Part shown: in pieces, positions 23,944 through 33,677 of the stretch
Layout: each line of letters begins with the position of its first letter
Position numbering within the stretch: position 1 is the first letter of the stretch
NCBI GenBank assembly: GCA_947169265.1
Contig: CAMVPC010000009.1
Coordinates: forward strand, 1 to 64,000
From: an uncultured Prevotellaceae bacterium
GTDB lineage: Bacteria; Bacteroidota; Bacteroidia; Bacteroidales; Muribaculaceae
Reading direction: 5' to 3'
Length of the DNA stretch: 64,000 nucleotides
The notes under the pieces: model-generated
The model's input: only the letters and a program-made list of their open reading frames with translations
The model's database searches: none
What the model was told of the DNA's origin: nothing
Program-made: the position numbers and the translations under genes

Positions 23944-24302
23944 CGCAGCGCTCCTTTCTTCCATGCGTAGGCAAGGCCTAAAACGAGAATGAACAAGAAC
24001 GTGCCGGCCGCGGGCAGTGCGGCGAGTCCCAGGGCGCGGGTCACCTTGGCCCAGGGGAAGAGAAACACCGTTTCCACATCAAACATGAGGAAAAGGATAG
24101 CAAACAGATAGTACCCCACATGGAACTGCGCCATGCTGTCGCCGCGCGTGGGAATACCGCACTCGTAGGTCTCACCCTTCTTTTGGGTGAAGCTGCGGGG
24201 AGCAAGCAAGCCCGCTATGATGAGCGCCGCCGCCACCAGCACCACGCCGGTGAGCGCCGCCGTCACGGCAAGCGTTGAGCTTCCAATAGCCAATAATACC
24301 AT
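23934..24302 (-). CDS. nuoA: NADH-quinone oxidoreductase subunit A
   Basis: YECGIPTRGDSMAQFHVGYYLFAILFLMFDVETVFLFPWA. Confidence 0.95.
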   Translation of the reverse strand: MVLLAIGSSTLAVTAALTGVVLVAAALIIAGLLAPRSFTQKKGETYECGIPTRGDSMAQFHVGYYLFAILFLMFDVETVFLFPWAKVTRALGLAALPAAGTFLFILVLGLAYAWKKGALRWK

Positions 24303-24333
24303 AATTTCGTCTCTTTATCGATGAGTTAGTTGT

Positions 24334-24387
24334 TTAAATTTCTTCAATTAAAGAATGAGTCATAACAGCCGATGCAATAGCATCCAT
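24334..24387 (-). other. Possible 17-codon upstream ORF in the nuo/atp leader (MDAIASAVMTHSLIEEI)
   Basis: ATG at 24387, stop at 24334, in the untranslated leader; overlaps one arm of the 24354-24403 inverted repeat. Confidence 0.3.
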
Positions 24388-24403
24388 GCGACTATGACTC
24401 ATT
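24354..24403 (-). promoter_or_regulatory. Structured leader hairpin upstream of nuoA
   Basis: Perfect 11-bp inverted repeat AATGAGTCATA / TATGACTCATT enclosing a second hairpin GATGC-AATA-GCATC. Confidence 0.5.
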
Positions 24404-24604
24404 CCGGTCTATAGATAATTGTGTGACGCAAAATAATGAGGCCTGACGATGACAAAGCACGCCGGCCCGCGACTCGAGGGGCTTATTCCAGATAATATGT
24501 GCCATTGTCATCACTTGATATGCCTATTTGTTATAAATCTCACTTCCACCACATTATATCCTCCGAAAGGGGAACAACACGGTGAAAGGCGCCTTAAAGC
24601 GGTG

Positions 24605-24635
24605 CAAATTTACTAATTTTTTTTGACGCAACAAA
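24605..24635 (-). promoter_or_regulatory. Candidate promoter of the nuo/atp operon
   Basis: Minus strand TTTG (24632-24635), N19, TAAATTTG (24605-24612). Confidence 0.65.
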
Positions 24636-24832
24636 ATTTAACAACTAATATTTTTGGGCACTATCCTCGCCCATTGCTGCGGTAAAGGCAAAAACGCCCG
24701 GCAAGGGTAAAAAAGATGAAAAACCTAACTGGCGTCATAATCACCTATCAAGCTACGCCAGCTACAGAACCCCACCGCAAATAACAATTCACCACCCTTT
24801 GTGGTAGTTTTATTTAAAAATCTTAAATATTT

Positions 24833-24864
24833 ATTGTAAAAAATATTTGGTTTGTTTAAATTTG
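24833..24864 (+). promoter_or_regulatory. Candidate promoter for the 24902 gene
   Basis: ATTG (24833-24836), N20, TAAATTTG (24857-24864). Confidence 0.5.
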
Positions 24865-24901
24865 CATCAAATTTACAAATCAATAAACACCAACTCAAAC
24901 A

Positions 24902-27142
24902 ATGATGAAAAAATTACTCTTACTGAACATGGTTCTGTGTGCGTTATTCATGTGCACACAAGCACGAGCAGCGTCTTTCAACGGCCTTCAAGTGACGGTG
25001 ACGATGGACGATGGCACACAAGTGCAAGACATTCCCTCGAGCGGAATGCCCGTGATTGACCTCACCGACGGTGGCACCGAGACCGACGCCACCTTCATCA
25101 TCAACGGATATGTGGCGCAAACAACCGGCAACGTGCAGGACGTGAGCCTCGTGGGCACAGTCTATAAAGCCTCTCGCACGCCCGATGGATGGCGTAGCAT
25201 CGGCGGCACGATGATCCGCACCAACGAGTGGGGTGTGGAAGGCCTCGACGTCGACATTCTTGAAGACCTCAATGTGGGCGACACTTACATCTTCGAGTTC
25301 TATGTCGAAGGCACCGACACGAGCGGCAACAAGTTCTATTACAGCAACGGCGGCAGCAACTACAAGCTCAAATTCACCAAGGGCGACAGCAACGCGCCCA
25401 AGGACGTGGAGTTCATCTCAGGCTCGATGACCATCGTGCGCGACGGCAACGACTGGCTTGAATACGGCTTTACCCCCAACGGCTTCTACGGCGGCACCAA
25501 CCAGCTGGGCGAGCTCAGCACGCTCACGCTCGACAACTTCGACGTCGTCATCACCTGTGCCGACGGCATCAGCGTCAACGACATGTCAATCCAGTATAAG
25601 GTCTATCCCGTGGGCGGCAACGACGGCTGGGGCCGCATCAACGCCACTCGCTGGTTTGAGGACGAGGGCGAGTGGATTTACATGGGCGAGAAGCTTGACT
25701 TCGACCTGCTCCAGAACTACTCCTACGGTGGCGACTACGTACTGCAATTCATGATCCAAGCCATCGACAACAACGGCAAGTACCACTTCTTTGGCAAGGA
25801 CGACAACAATGATCTGAAGTTCTACTTCTCCATGGGCGGCAGTAGCGCGCCGCAAATTGTGAGCCTTATCATCAACTCCACCTTCAACGGCGAGACCGAT
25901 GACCGCTATATAGACCACAACGAGCTTAACGGCGACAACGTGGGCGAGGTGAGCGAGTTCAAAATCAACAAGATTTCGGCCTGGGCCATCGACGATGAAA
26001 GCCTCTTGGAATCGATGTGGATCGACTACCACATCTACGAGCTCGGCAAGGATCCACAAGGATGGAGCCAGATTTACCTCACCGACCAGCACACCGAGGA
26101 CGGCGAGTGGTCGGCCAACACCAACATGAACCTGCTCCAAGGCCTCACCCCGGGCAAGACCTACGCCTTTGAGTTCAACCTCGTGGGCTGGGACGGCAAC
26201 AATCACATCTTCTATCGCAACGATAACCAAGTCTTTACCATCTATTTTACCGTCAAGGGTTCCAGCTTTGAGCAAGGCGACGTCAACGGCGACGGTGTGG
26301 TGAGCGGTGCCGACGTGACCGCACTCTACAACACACTGCTCGACGGCATCACGCCCAACGGCGATGGCGACGTCAACGGCGACGGCGTGATAAGTGGTGC
26401 CGACGTGACTGCCCTCTATAACATCTTGCTCGATGACAAGCCCGTCGATAAGCTCTATATCATGGGCGACCCCGCCGGCGGATGGGCCACTAACCAGGGC
26501 CTCCAAATGACGTACGACAGCTCGCGGAAAGTCTATACCGCCACCATCAATCATGAGGGTGACACCTACTTCGGCTTCACCACTAAGCTTCTCGATAGTG
26601 CCGACGATTGGGAAGGGATTTTGCCTTATCGCATCGGTGCCGTCGCCGATGGCGACTTCATGGTCACCAATGAGAATAAGGGATATATTAGCCTCGCCAA
26701 GTATGAGGACGGCGGAAACACTATCTTCATCCCGAGCGGTGGCGAGTTCACCCTCACCCTCGACAAGGCCAACATGACATTGAGCATCGCAGGCGATGTG
26801 ACCGAGGTCAATGCCGTTAATGACTACTACATCATTGGCACTGTGAACGACTGGAGTTCCACAAACATCGACTATCCTTTTATCCAGGATTCCAGTGACC
26901 CATACGTCCACTCCATCACCTTCACGCCCAAGGCCGACGAATGGTTTGCCATCGCTCCCAGGGCGGCCTATGGCTCCAGCAACTTCTGGGACCAAGTGAT
27001 GCGTCCCGAAGTGAACGGCAGCAATAGCGACTATGGCAATTATATCATCGGTGGCAAAAACGCCTGGAACTTCAAGAACTGCAATTCCATCACCGTCATT
27101 ATCAACACGATGAAACAAACATATCAAATCTTTGCCCAATAA
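24902..27142 (+). CDS. Secreted multidomain protein: triplicated beta module, central dockerin, SusE/SusF-like C-terminal region
   Basis: Signal peptide; EGDVNGDGVVSGADVTALYNTLLD...GDVNGDGVISGADVTALYNILLDD in the middle; C-terminal YIIGTVNDWSSTNIDYPF...ITFTPKADEWFAIAPRAAYGSSNFWDQVMRPE resembling SusE/F starch-binding outer-membrane repeats. Confidence 0.75.
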   Translation: MMKKLLLLNMVLCALFMCTQARAASFNGLQVTVTMDDGTQVQDIPSSGMPVIDLTDGGTETDATFIINGYVAQTTGNVQDVSLVGTVYKASRTPDGWRSIGGTMIRTNEWGVEGLDVDILEDLNVGDTYIFEFYVEGTDTSGNKFYYSNGGSNYKLKFTKGDSNAPKDVEFISGSMTIVRDGNDWLEYGFTPNGFYGGTNQLGELSTLTLDNFDVVITCADGISVNDMSIQYKVYPVGGNDGWGRINATRWFEDEGEWIYMGEKLDFDLLQNYSYGGDYVLQFMIQAIDNNGKYHFFGKDDNNDLKFYFSMGGSSAPQIVSLIINSTFNGETDDRYIDHNELNGDNVGEVSEFKINKISAWAIDDESLLESMWIDYHIYELGKDPQGWSQIYLTDQHTEDGEWSANTNMNLLQGLTPGKTYAFEFNLVGWDGNNHIFYRNDNQVFTIYFTVKGSSFEQGDVNGDGVVSGADVTALYNTLLDGITPNGDGDVNGDGVISGADVTALYNILLDDKPVDKLYIMGDPAGGWATNQGLQMTYDSSRKVYTATINHEGDTYFGFTTKLLDSADDWEGILPYRIGAVADGDFMVTNENKGYISLAKYEDGGNTIFIPSGGEFTLTLDKANMTLSIAGDVTEVNAVNDYYIIGTVNDWSSTNIDYPFIQDSSDPYVHSITFTPKADEWFAIAPRAAYGSSNFWDQVMRPEVNGSNSDYGNYIIGGKNAWNFKNCNSITVIINTMKQTYQIFAQ

Positions 27143-27174
27143 TCTTCCCATACGATGATAAATACCTGAGACGA

Positions 27175-27204
27175 GGGTGTGTCAATGTGAATTTTGGCAC
27201 ACCC
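27175..27204 (+). terminator. Probable terminator of the 24902 gene
   Basis: GGGTGTG...CACACCC stem followed by TTTAT. Confidence 0.55.
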
Positions 27205-27358
27205 TTTATCAAACACACCAAGCCACACCCTAAAAAAACAAAAAATGGGCATAACTATATTTTTTATAACAATTCAAGAATTTATTCCATTTTTTTATAT
27301 AATTTTGCGATATCAAAATAATTTCACGCAAAAGCATGTTCTTAAAAAAGGGTTTATT

Positions 27359-28744
27359 ATGAGAAGAATCATTACATCTATCCTATTACTTGCGATAGCC
27401 GCACCATTTTTCGCAAGCGAGAGAACCATCACCATCTCGCGTGATGAGGGCGAGTATTCCGAAGCCAGCACCGTTTACTACGGAGTGAAAGACGGCATCA
27501 TCCTGACGATGACCGGCGGCATGAACAATGTGGAATACCTGCTCGCTAACCCCAACACCAACTTCACCGTGCTGTCGTACAACTACGTCATCAAGAAGAT
27601 TGTGTTCCACTGCCTCGACAACGCCGTGGAGGGTGACCTCGACGCCAAGCACTGGGGACCGTCGACCATCACCCTGTTTGCCAATCACACCCACCCCGAC
27701 AATCCCGGTTCCTATACCGCCAACGACTTCACGGGGACCTGGCAAGGTGAGTCGATGAGCCTTAACTTCGCCGTGAAAGGCCGCGGCGTGCGCTTCGCGT
27801 CGATCGACATCACCTACGAGAAAAACGAAGGCGACATCTACGAACTGGTGACCCAGCGGAGCCAAATCGTAGACGGAAAGAGTTATGTGATTGTGAGCCA
27901 GTATAACGACAAGGCAATGCGCTATAAAGAAGCTGCAGACATCACGCCTCCGGCCACACCCATCGTTGAATGGTTAAACGACAGCAAAACCCGCGTCAAG
28001 GTTGACGGCAACGCCATGGTGATTCGCATGGCCGGCGTGAAGGACTCGGTCATCGGCAGCAACACCCGCACCGTGGCATGGCTCAAGCCCGCCAACGGCT
28101 ATCTGCGCGGACAGGGCGACAACGTCACAGTGACGTCGACCCCCAACGACTACGGCCGCGCCATCATGTATATCAGCGCTACCGAGTACAACTACTTGTG
28201 TTGGTTCAAGAATGTGGGCAGTTCCTCCAAGACGATTCGCTACGACTACGACAACGAGCAGTTCATGTTCAAGAGCATCAGCAACGACCCCAATGGTCGC
28301 GTGTGGCTCTACAAGCAGGCCGAAAGTTATCTTGTCAACACCTTGTGTCAGCCCGAGGGTAGCGGCAGCATCGATTTGCTCAGCGGCATCGTCGACAACA
28401 AGTCGCAAGAGGGCGAAACCGTGACACTGGTTGCCGAGCCTGCCGAGGGATTTGAGATTGAAAGCGTGCTGCTCACCAACGTGAGCACCGGCGAGGAGAC
28501 CACGTTGTTCAAGACCCGCGGCGGCGAGCTCAGCTTCACAATGCCCGCCAGCGACGTGCTTGTCACCGCCAACTTCCGCTCACAGTCGACCGATATCGGT
28601 CGCGCCGAGTGTGCCGCCGAAGTCACCGGTGTTGAATACATCAACCTCATGGGCGTGACCGCCGACAAGCCATTCAACGGCGTGAATATCGTCCGCACCA
28701 CCCACAGCGACGGCACGGTGGTAATTTCCAAAGTAATAAAGTAG
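27359..28744 (+). CDS. Secreted protein of unknown function with type IX-like C-terminal tail
   Basis: Start MRRIITSILLLAIAAPFFAS after TAATTTTG (27300-27307); C-terminus GVEYINLMGVTADKPFNGVNIVRTTHSDGTVVISKVIK. Confidence 0.7.
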   Translation: MRRIITSILLLAIAAPFFASERTITISRDEGEYSEASTVYYGVKDGIILTMTGGMNNVEYLLANPNTNFTVLSYNYVIKKIVFHCLDNAVEGDLDAKHWGPSTITLFANHTHPDNPGSYTANDFTGTWQGESMSLNFAVKGRGVRFASIDITYEKNEGDIYELVTQRSQIVDGKSYVIVSQYNDKAMRYKEAADITPPATPIVEWLNDSKTRVKVDGNAMVIRMAGVKDSVIGSNTRTVAWLKPANGYLRGQGDNVTVTSTPNDYGRAIMYISATEYNYLCWFKNVGSSSKTIRYDYDNEQFMFKSISNDPNGRVWLYKQAESYLVNTLCQPEGSGSIDLLSGIVDNKSQEGETVTLVAEPAEGFEIESVLLTNVSTGEETTLFKTRGGELSFTMPASDVLVTANFRSQSTDIGRAECAAEVTGVEYINLMGVTADKPFNGVNIVRTTHSDGTVVISKVIK

Positions 28745-28767
28745 GCCATAGATACCGCAAGATCAAT

Positions 28768-28797
28768 AGGGGCGCGCCAAAATCATGGCGCGCCTCT
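28768..28797. terminator. Bidirectional terminator between convergent genes
   Basis: AGGGGCGCGCCA-aaatca-TGGCGCGCCTCT, one wobble/mismatch. Confidence 0.65.
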
Positions 28798-28806
28798 ACA
28801 ATTATC

Positions 28807-29874
28807 TCACAGCACCTTGAAGCCCGAAAATTCATTGGGGAAACTTCCTATCACCGCGCCGTTCTTATACATTGTCGAAGCCGATTCTCTACTTCGCTCA
28901 TCGAAACAAGTCACAAGATAATACACATCGCCGTTCACCACCTTGAGGCCCCGGGGCGACACAACCGGCATGCCCGCCAATATTCCACGTGTATTCCCGT
29001 CCTTCCACAGCAGCGACTTAATCCAGCCCGGCTGCTGGTTATACCCTTCGATTATCACCTCGCCATCGCTCACCTGGCCATAGCACGGATTAGTGAGTCC
29101 GGTCGTTTTATACTTCCGGCCACCCACCGCATAGTACCCGCCCTCGGTATAGTAGTCACCCTTGAGCGTAAAGAAGGTGTACACGTTCCCGTTTTCCACT
29201 TCCATATCCCACATCCGGTAGAGCGATGTTCCCTCTTGCAAGTTAACGCGCTCATCGATTGGAGTGCCGTTCTTCAAAATAACGATATTGCCGACCTCCA
29301 AGAAGTTGGGGGTATTTAAAGTCCACATCGTGTAGATATCGCCGTGGTCCTCCCTCAGGAAGAGTATGCGGTCGAAAGGCTGCAGTTCGCCCAAACTTTT
29401 AATTTTTCCGTCGGCATACTCCACACCGCGGTACTTATCTTCACTTTCAAAATAGAAGATATAAGCGTGAAGCTTGTTGTCTTTCACATAGGTAAAGGCG
29501 TCTTTCACGCTGTAGCAATCGGTCAAGATGGTTTCTTTCTTTTGTCCGTCAACGATAAGGTTCACATCCGATCCTCCCGCATAATTGGCATTAAATTCCA
29601 GCGCATACCAGTGGCCGTCAATCATCTCGAAGCAATGGTCAAAAATCTCATACTTGGGCTCGCACCGGTAATCACCCCGGCTCTTGTCGCTGAATGTGAC
29701 GCCACCGCCAAAGTAGACGATATCGTCGACCGGTGCCGGCGGCACCGGCGGCTCTTCCTTCGCGTTGTCGCAAGCCCACGCTACAAGTGCCCACAAAATC
29801 AACATCATTCGCGCGGCGCGCAAGCTAAAACGGGGGTGTCGGTCATCTTGGGGTGTTTCGTTTTTCGTGTTCAT
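28807..29874 (-). CDS. Hypothetical secreted or lipoprotein
   Basis: Hydrophobic segment MMLILWALVAWACDNAKEEPPVPP with candidate lipobox cysteine; body of beta-propeller-like short repeats (weak). Confidence 0.6.
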   Translation of the reverse strand: MNTKNETPQDDRHPRFSLRAARMMLILWALVAWACDNAKEEPPVPPAPVDDIVYFGGGVTFSDKSRGDYRCEPKYEIFDHCFEMIDGHWYALEFNANYAGGSDVNLIVDGQKKETILTDCYSVKDAFTYVKDNKLHAYIFYFESEDKYRGVEYADGKIKSLGELQPFDRILFLREDHGDIYTMWTLNTPNFLEVGNIVILKNGTPIDERVNLQEGTSLYRMWDMEVENGNVYTFFTLKGDYYTEGGYYAVGGRKYKTTGLTNPCYGQVSDGEVIIEGYNQQPGWIKSLLWKDGNTRGILAGMPVVSPRGLKVVNGDVYYLVTCFDERSRESASTMYKNGAVIGSFPNEFSGFKVL

Positions 29875-29968
29875 GATTAAATCTATTTTGTTGTTTCGAT
29901 GCGCAAAGTTAAGTATTTTTCGGGTCTCCCGCAATCAGTTTACTGAAATTCGGTTGCCGCGGCGCGCA

Positions 29969-30000
29969 TTTGCGTGGTTGGGGATTTTTGCTTATATTTG
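29969..30000 (+). promoter_or_regulatory. Promoter for OPT transporter gene
   Basis: TTTG (29969-29972), N20, TATATTTG (29993-30000), ATG 30046. Confidence 0.65.
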
Positions 30001-30045
30001 CGGCTTGAAACATAATTTTAACGCATTAAATAGTCAATTTTCTTT

Positions 30046-32064
30046 ATGGAACAACAAAAGAACAACAGTGGCCGGGCTGTCACCCACGAGCAAGCGGCTC
30101 AACGGCCACTCGAAGCCGTGGAGAGCGAAGCCCCCGCTCAGGGTCTTCCCGACAACGCCTTCACCGAGCTCAAGGAGGGTGAAGAATATGTGCCAGTAAT
30201 GCGGCCCAACCGCGAATACCGCGAGGTGACGCCCTACTCGGTGTCGTTGGGTCTTGTCATGGCTATCATTTTCAGTGCCGCCGCGGCCTATCTGGGCCTG
30301 AAGGTGGGCCAGGTGTTTGAGGCGGCCATTCCCATCGCCATCATCGCGGCGGGCATCGCGAGCGTCACCGGTCGCAAGAACTCGCTGGGCGAGAACGTGC
30401 TCATCCAGTCGATAGGCGCCTCGAGCGGCATCGTGGTGGCCGGCGCCATCTTCACGCTTCCCGCGCTCTATATCCTTCAAGCGAAATATCCCGAGATTAC
30501 CGTCAACTTCCTGGAGGTGTTCCTCAGCTCGCTGCTGGGCGGCCTGCTGGGCATCTTGTTCTTCATCCCCTTCCGCAAATACTTCGTGAAGGACATGCAC
30601 GGCAAGTTCCCGTTCCCCGAGGCCACCGCGACAACCCAGGTGCTGGTGAGCGGCGAAAAGGGCGGCTCGCAGGCCCTGCCGCTGCTCGTAGCCGGTATTG
30701 TGGGCGGTTTGTATGACTTCATTCTGTCGACCTTCGGGTGGTGGAAAGAGGTGCTCAGCACCACGGCCATTCCCGCCATGCAGCAGTTGGCCACAAGCAC
30801 CAAGATGCTGTTCAAGGTCAACACCGGCGCGGCCGTGCTGGGCTTGGGCTACATCGTGGGTCTTCGCTACAGTTTCATCATCTTTGCCGGTAGCGCCTTC
30901 ATCTGGTGGATTGTCGTTCCCCTGATGGGCACCAATCCCGAGCTGTCAGGCGCGATGCCCGAAGAAATCTTCAAGGGCGGCGCGCGCTTTATCGGCATTG
31001 GCGGTATCGCCATGAGCGGTATCATCGGCATCATCAAGTCGTGGGGCGTGATCAAGAGCGCCGTGGGCCTCGCCGGCAAGTCGTTCAAGAAAAGCGACGA
31101 GCAGGAAGAGAAGCCGGTGCGCACGCAGCGCGACATCTCAATGAAAGCGCTCGTTTTCGCACTGGGCGCCGCCTTGCTGGTGACTTTCGTCTTCTTCTAC
31201 CTGGGCGTCATCCACAACCTCATGCAGACCATCGTGGCCTTCTTTGTCGTGGTGATTATCGCCTTCCTGTTCACCACCGTGGCGGCTAACGCCATTGCCA
31301 TCGTGGGCAGCAACCCCGTGAGCGGCATGACGCTCATGACGCTCATCATCGCCAGCGGCATCTTTGTGGCTGTGGGCCTCAACGGTCCCAGCGGCATCGT
31401 GGCCTCGATGGTGATAGGCGGCGTGGTGTGCACCGCGCTGTCGATGGCCGGCGGCATGGTCACCGACATGAAAATCGGCTACTGGCTGGGGTCAACGCCC
31501 GCCAAGCAGCAGACTTGGAAAGCCGTGGGCACCCTGGTGAGCGCGGCCACCGTGGGCGGCGTGATGATTATCCTCAACAAGGTGTACGGTTTCACGGGCG
31601 ACAACGCCCTGGTGGCACCGCAGGCCAATGCCATGGCGGCCGTCATCGACCCGCTCATGAACGGCGGCGAGACACCGTGGTTACTCTACATCATGGGCGC
31701 CATCCTGGCCTGCCTGCTCAACTGGCTCGGCGTGCCTGCCCTCGCCTTCTCGCTGGGTATGTTCATCCCCATCGAGCTGAACGCCCCGTTGCTCATTGGC
31801 GGCGCCATCAGCTGGTTTGTGAGCAGCCGCAGCAAAGACGCCGCGCTGAACAAAGCCCGCGCCGACCGCGGCACGCTCATCGCCAGCGGCTTCATCGCCG
31901 GTGGTGCCCTGATGGGTGTGGTGAGCGCCGGAATGCGCTTTGGCGGTTTCAGCTATCAGAGTCCGCTCAGCGACAGTGCCTCGAACGTGCTCGCCGTAGT
32001 GGTCTATCTGGCACTGATCACCTATTTCGCCGTGTCGTGCCTGCGCGCCAAGAAGGAAAAATAA
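30046..32064 (+). CDS. OPT family oligopeptide transporter
   Basis: 672 aa polytopic; RPNREYREVTPYSVSLGLVMAIIFSAAAAYLGLKVGQVFEAAIPIAIIA, KFPFPEATATTQVL. Confidence 0.9.
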   Translation: MEQQKNNSGRAVTHEQAAQRPLEAVESEAPAQGLPDNAFTELKEGEEYVPVMRPNREYREVTPYSVSLGLVMAIIFSAAAAYLGLKVGQVFEAAIPIAIIAAGIASVTGRKNSLGENVLIQSIGASSGIVVAGAIFTLPALYILQAKYPEITVNFLEVFLSSLLGGLLGILFFIPFRKYFVKDMHGKFPFPEATATTQVLVSGEKGGSQALPLLVAGIVGGLYDFILSTFGWWKEVLSTTAIPAMQQLATSTKMLFKVNTGAAVLGLGYIVGLRYSFIIFAGSAFIWWIVVPLMGTNPELSGAMPEEIFKGGARFIGIGGIAMSGIIGIIKSWGVIKSAVGLAGKSFKKSDEQEEKPVRTQRDISMKALVFALGAALLVTFVFFYLGVIHNLMQTIVAFFVVVIIAFLFTTVAANAIAIVGSNPVSGMTLMTLIIASGIFVAVGLNGPSGIVASMVIGGVVCTALSMAGGMVTDMKIGYWLGSTPAKQQTWKAVGTLVSAATVGGVMIILNKVYGFTGDNALVAPQANAMAAVIDPLMNGGETPWLLYIMGAILACLLNWLGVPALAFSLGMFIPIELNAPLLIGGAISWFVSSRSKDAALNKARADRGTLIASGFIAGGALMGVVSAGMRFGGFSYQSPLSDSASNVLAVVVYLALITYFAVSCLRAKKEK

Positions 32065-32068
32065 GGTC

Positions 32069-32638
32069 ATGGCGAAACTCCTTTGGCGACCGGGAACGAT
32101 GCTCAATCCGTTGCCGGCGGTGCTCGTGAGCTGTGGCGACGAGCCGCAAGAATACAACCTGTTCACGGCAGCCTGGACGGGCACCGTGTGCAGCGACCCG
32201 CCCATGTGCTACGTTTCCATCCGCCCCGAGCGCCACAGCCACGCCATCGTGTCGCGGCACATGGCTTTCACGCTTAACCTCACCACGCGCGAGATGGCGC
32301 GGGCTACCGACTGGTGCGGCGTGCGTTCGGGCCGCGACTACGACAAGTGGCGCGAAACGGGCCTCACGCCCGTCAAGGGCATCAAGGTGGCGGCCCCTTA
32401 CATCGAACAGGCTCCCATGAGCATCGAGTGCCGTGTGCGCGACATCATGCGGCTGGGTACCCACGACATGTTTCTGGCGCAGGTGGTGAACGTCATCGCC
32501 GACGACCGTTACCTCGACCCGGCCACGGGCGCTTTCGATTTCAAGCGCGCCGGCCTCATCGCCTACTGCCACGGCGAGTACTTCGAGCTGGGCGAGGCGA
32601 TAGGGCGATTCGGGTGGAGCGTCAAAAAAAAGAAATGA
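32069..32638 (+). CDS. Flavin reductase family protein (flavoredoxin-like)
   Basis: NLFTAAWTGTVCSDPPMCYVSIRPERHSHAIVSRHMAFTLNL...FLAQVVNVIADDRYLD. Confidence 0.85.
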   Translation: MAKLLWRPGTMLNPLPAVLVSCGDEPQEYNLFTAAWTGTVCSDPPMCYVSIRPERHSHAIVSRHMAFTLNLTTREMARATDWCGVRSGRDYDKWRETGLTPVKGIKVAAPYIEQAPMSIECRVRDIMRLGTHDMFLAQVVNVIADDRYLDPATGAFDFKRAGLIAYCHGEYFELGEAIGRFGWSVKKKK

Positions 32639-32692
32639 CAAGGCAATTCATTAACAATCAGATATCAACAAGCCAATTCAGTTGAATTTGCA

Positions 32693-33673
32693 ATGAAGAT
32701 AGGAAACATCGACTTGGGCGAACGCCCCGTGCTGTTGGCGCCCATGGAAGACGTGACCGACGTCTCGTTCCGCACCATCTGCCGCGAGCAGGGGGCCGAC
32801 ATGGTCTACACCGAATTTGTGAGCGCCGACGCTGTCATCCGCAACATCGAGAGCACCCTGCGCAAGATGACCATCAACCCGAGCGAGCGGCCTGCCGCCA
32901 TTCAAATCTACGGCAAGGAGCTCGGCCCCATGGTCGAGGCCGCGCGCATCGCCGCCGAGGCTCACCCCGATGTAATTGACCTTAACTTCGGGTGCCCCGT
33001 CAAGAAAATAGCCTCGAAAGGGGCAGGCTCGGGACTGCTGCGCAACATTCCGCTCATGCTCGAGATTACCCGCGAAGTCGTCAAGGCCGTTGACATTCCC
33101 GTCACGGCCAAGACGCGCTTGGGCTGGGACCACAACAGCAAAATCATCGTCGAGCTGGCCGAGCAGCTGCAGGACTGCGGCATCAAGGCCCTCACCATCC
33201 ACGGGCGCACGCGCTCGCAGCTCTACACCGGCGAGGCCGACTGGACGCTCATCGGTGCAGTGAAAAACAATCCGCGCATGACAATTCCCATCATTGGCAA
33301 CGGCGACATCACCACGCCGCAGCAGGCCGTGGAGCGCTTCAACCGCTATGGTGTCGACGCCGTGATGGTAGGGCGCGCCTCGATAGGCCGTCCCTGGGTA
33401 TTCAGCGAAATCAAGCATTTCATGGCCACCGGCGAGGAGGCCGTTATCACTAATGCCGAAAAGATGGCGCTACTCAGGCGCCAAATCACCGAGAGCGTCG
33501 ACCGCATCGACGAGTACCGCGGTATTCTCCACATCCGCCGCCATCTCGCCGCCACACCATTGTTCAAGGGCATCCGCGACTTCCGCCCCACACGCATCGC
33601 CATGCTTCGCGCCGACACCCTCGCCCAGCTCAACGCCATCCTCGATGAGGTGGAGCAAAAATACCTGTCTTGA
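32693..33673 (+). CDS. dusB: tRNA-dihydrouridine synthase
   Basis: LAPMEDVTDVSFRTICREQGADMVYTEFVSADA; DLNFGCPVKKI; TIHGRTRSQLYTGEADW. Confidence 0.88.
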   Translation: MKIGNIDLGERPVLLAPMEDVTDVSFRTICREQGADMVYTEFVSADAVIRNIESTLRKMTINPSERPAAIQIYGKELGPMVEAARIAAEAHPDVIDLNFGCPVKKIASKGAGSGLLRNIPLMLEITREVVKAVDIPVTAKTRLGWDHNSKIIVELAEQLQDCGIKALTIHGRTRSQLYTGEADWTLIGAVKNNPRMTIPIIGNGDITTPQQAVERFNRYGVDAVMVGRASIGRPWVFSEIKHFMATGEEAVITNAEKMALLRRQITESVDRIDEYRGILHIRRHLAATPLFKGIRDFRPTRIAMLRADTLAQLNAILDEVEQKYLS

Positions 33674-33677
33674 CGCT

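Noticed and set aside
25586-27151. 521-aa minus-strand ORF
   Set aside because: Antisense to the 24902 gene; translation is a mirror of GC-rich codon bias.
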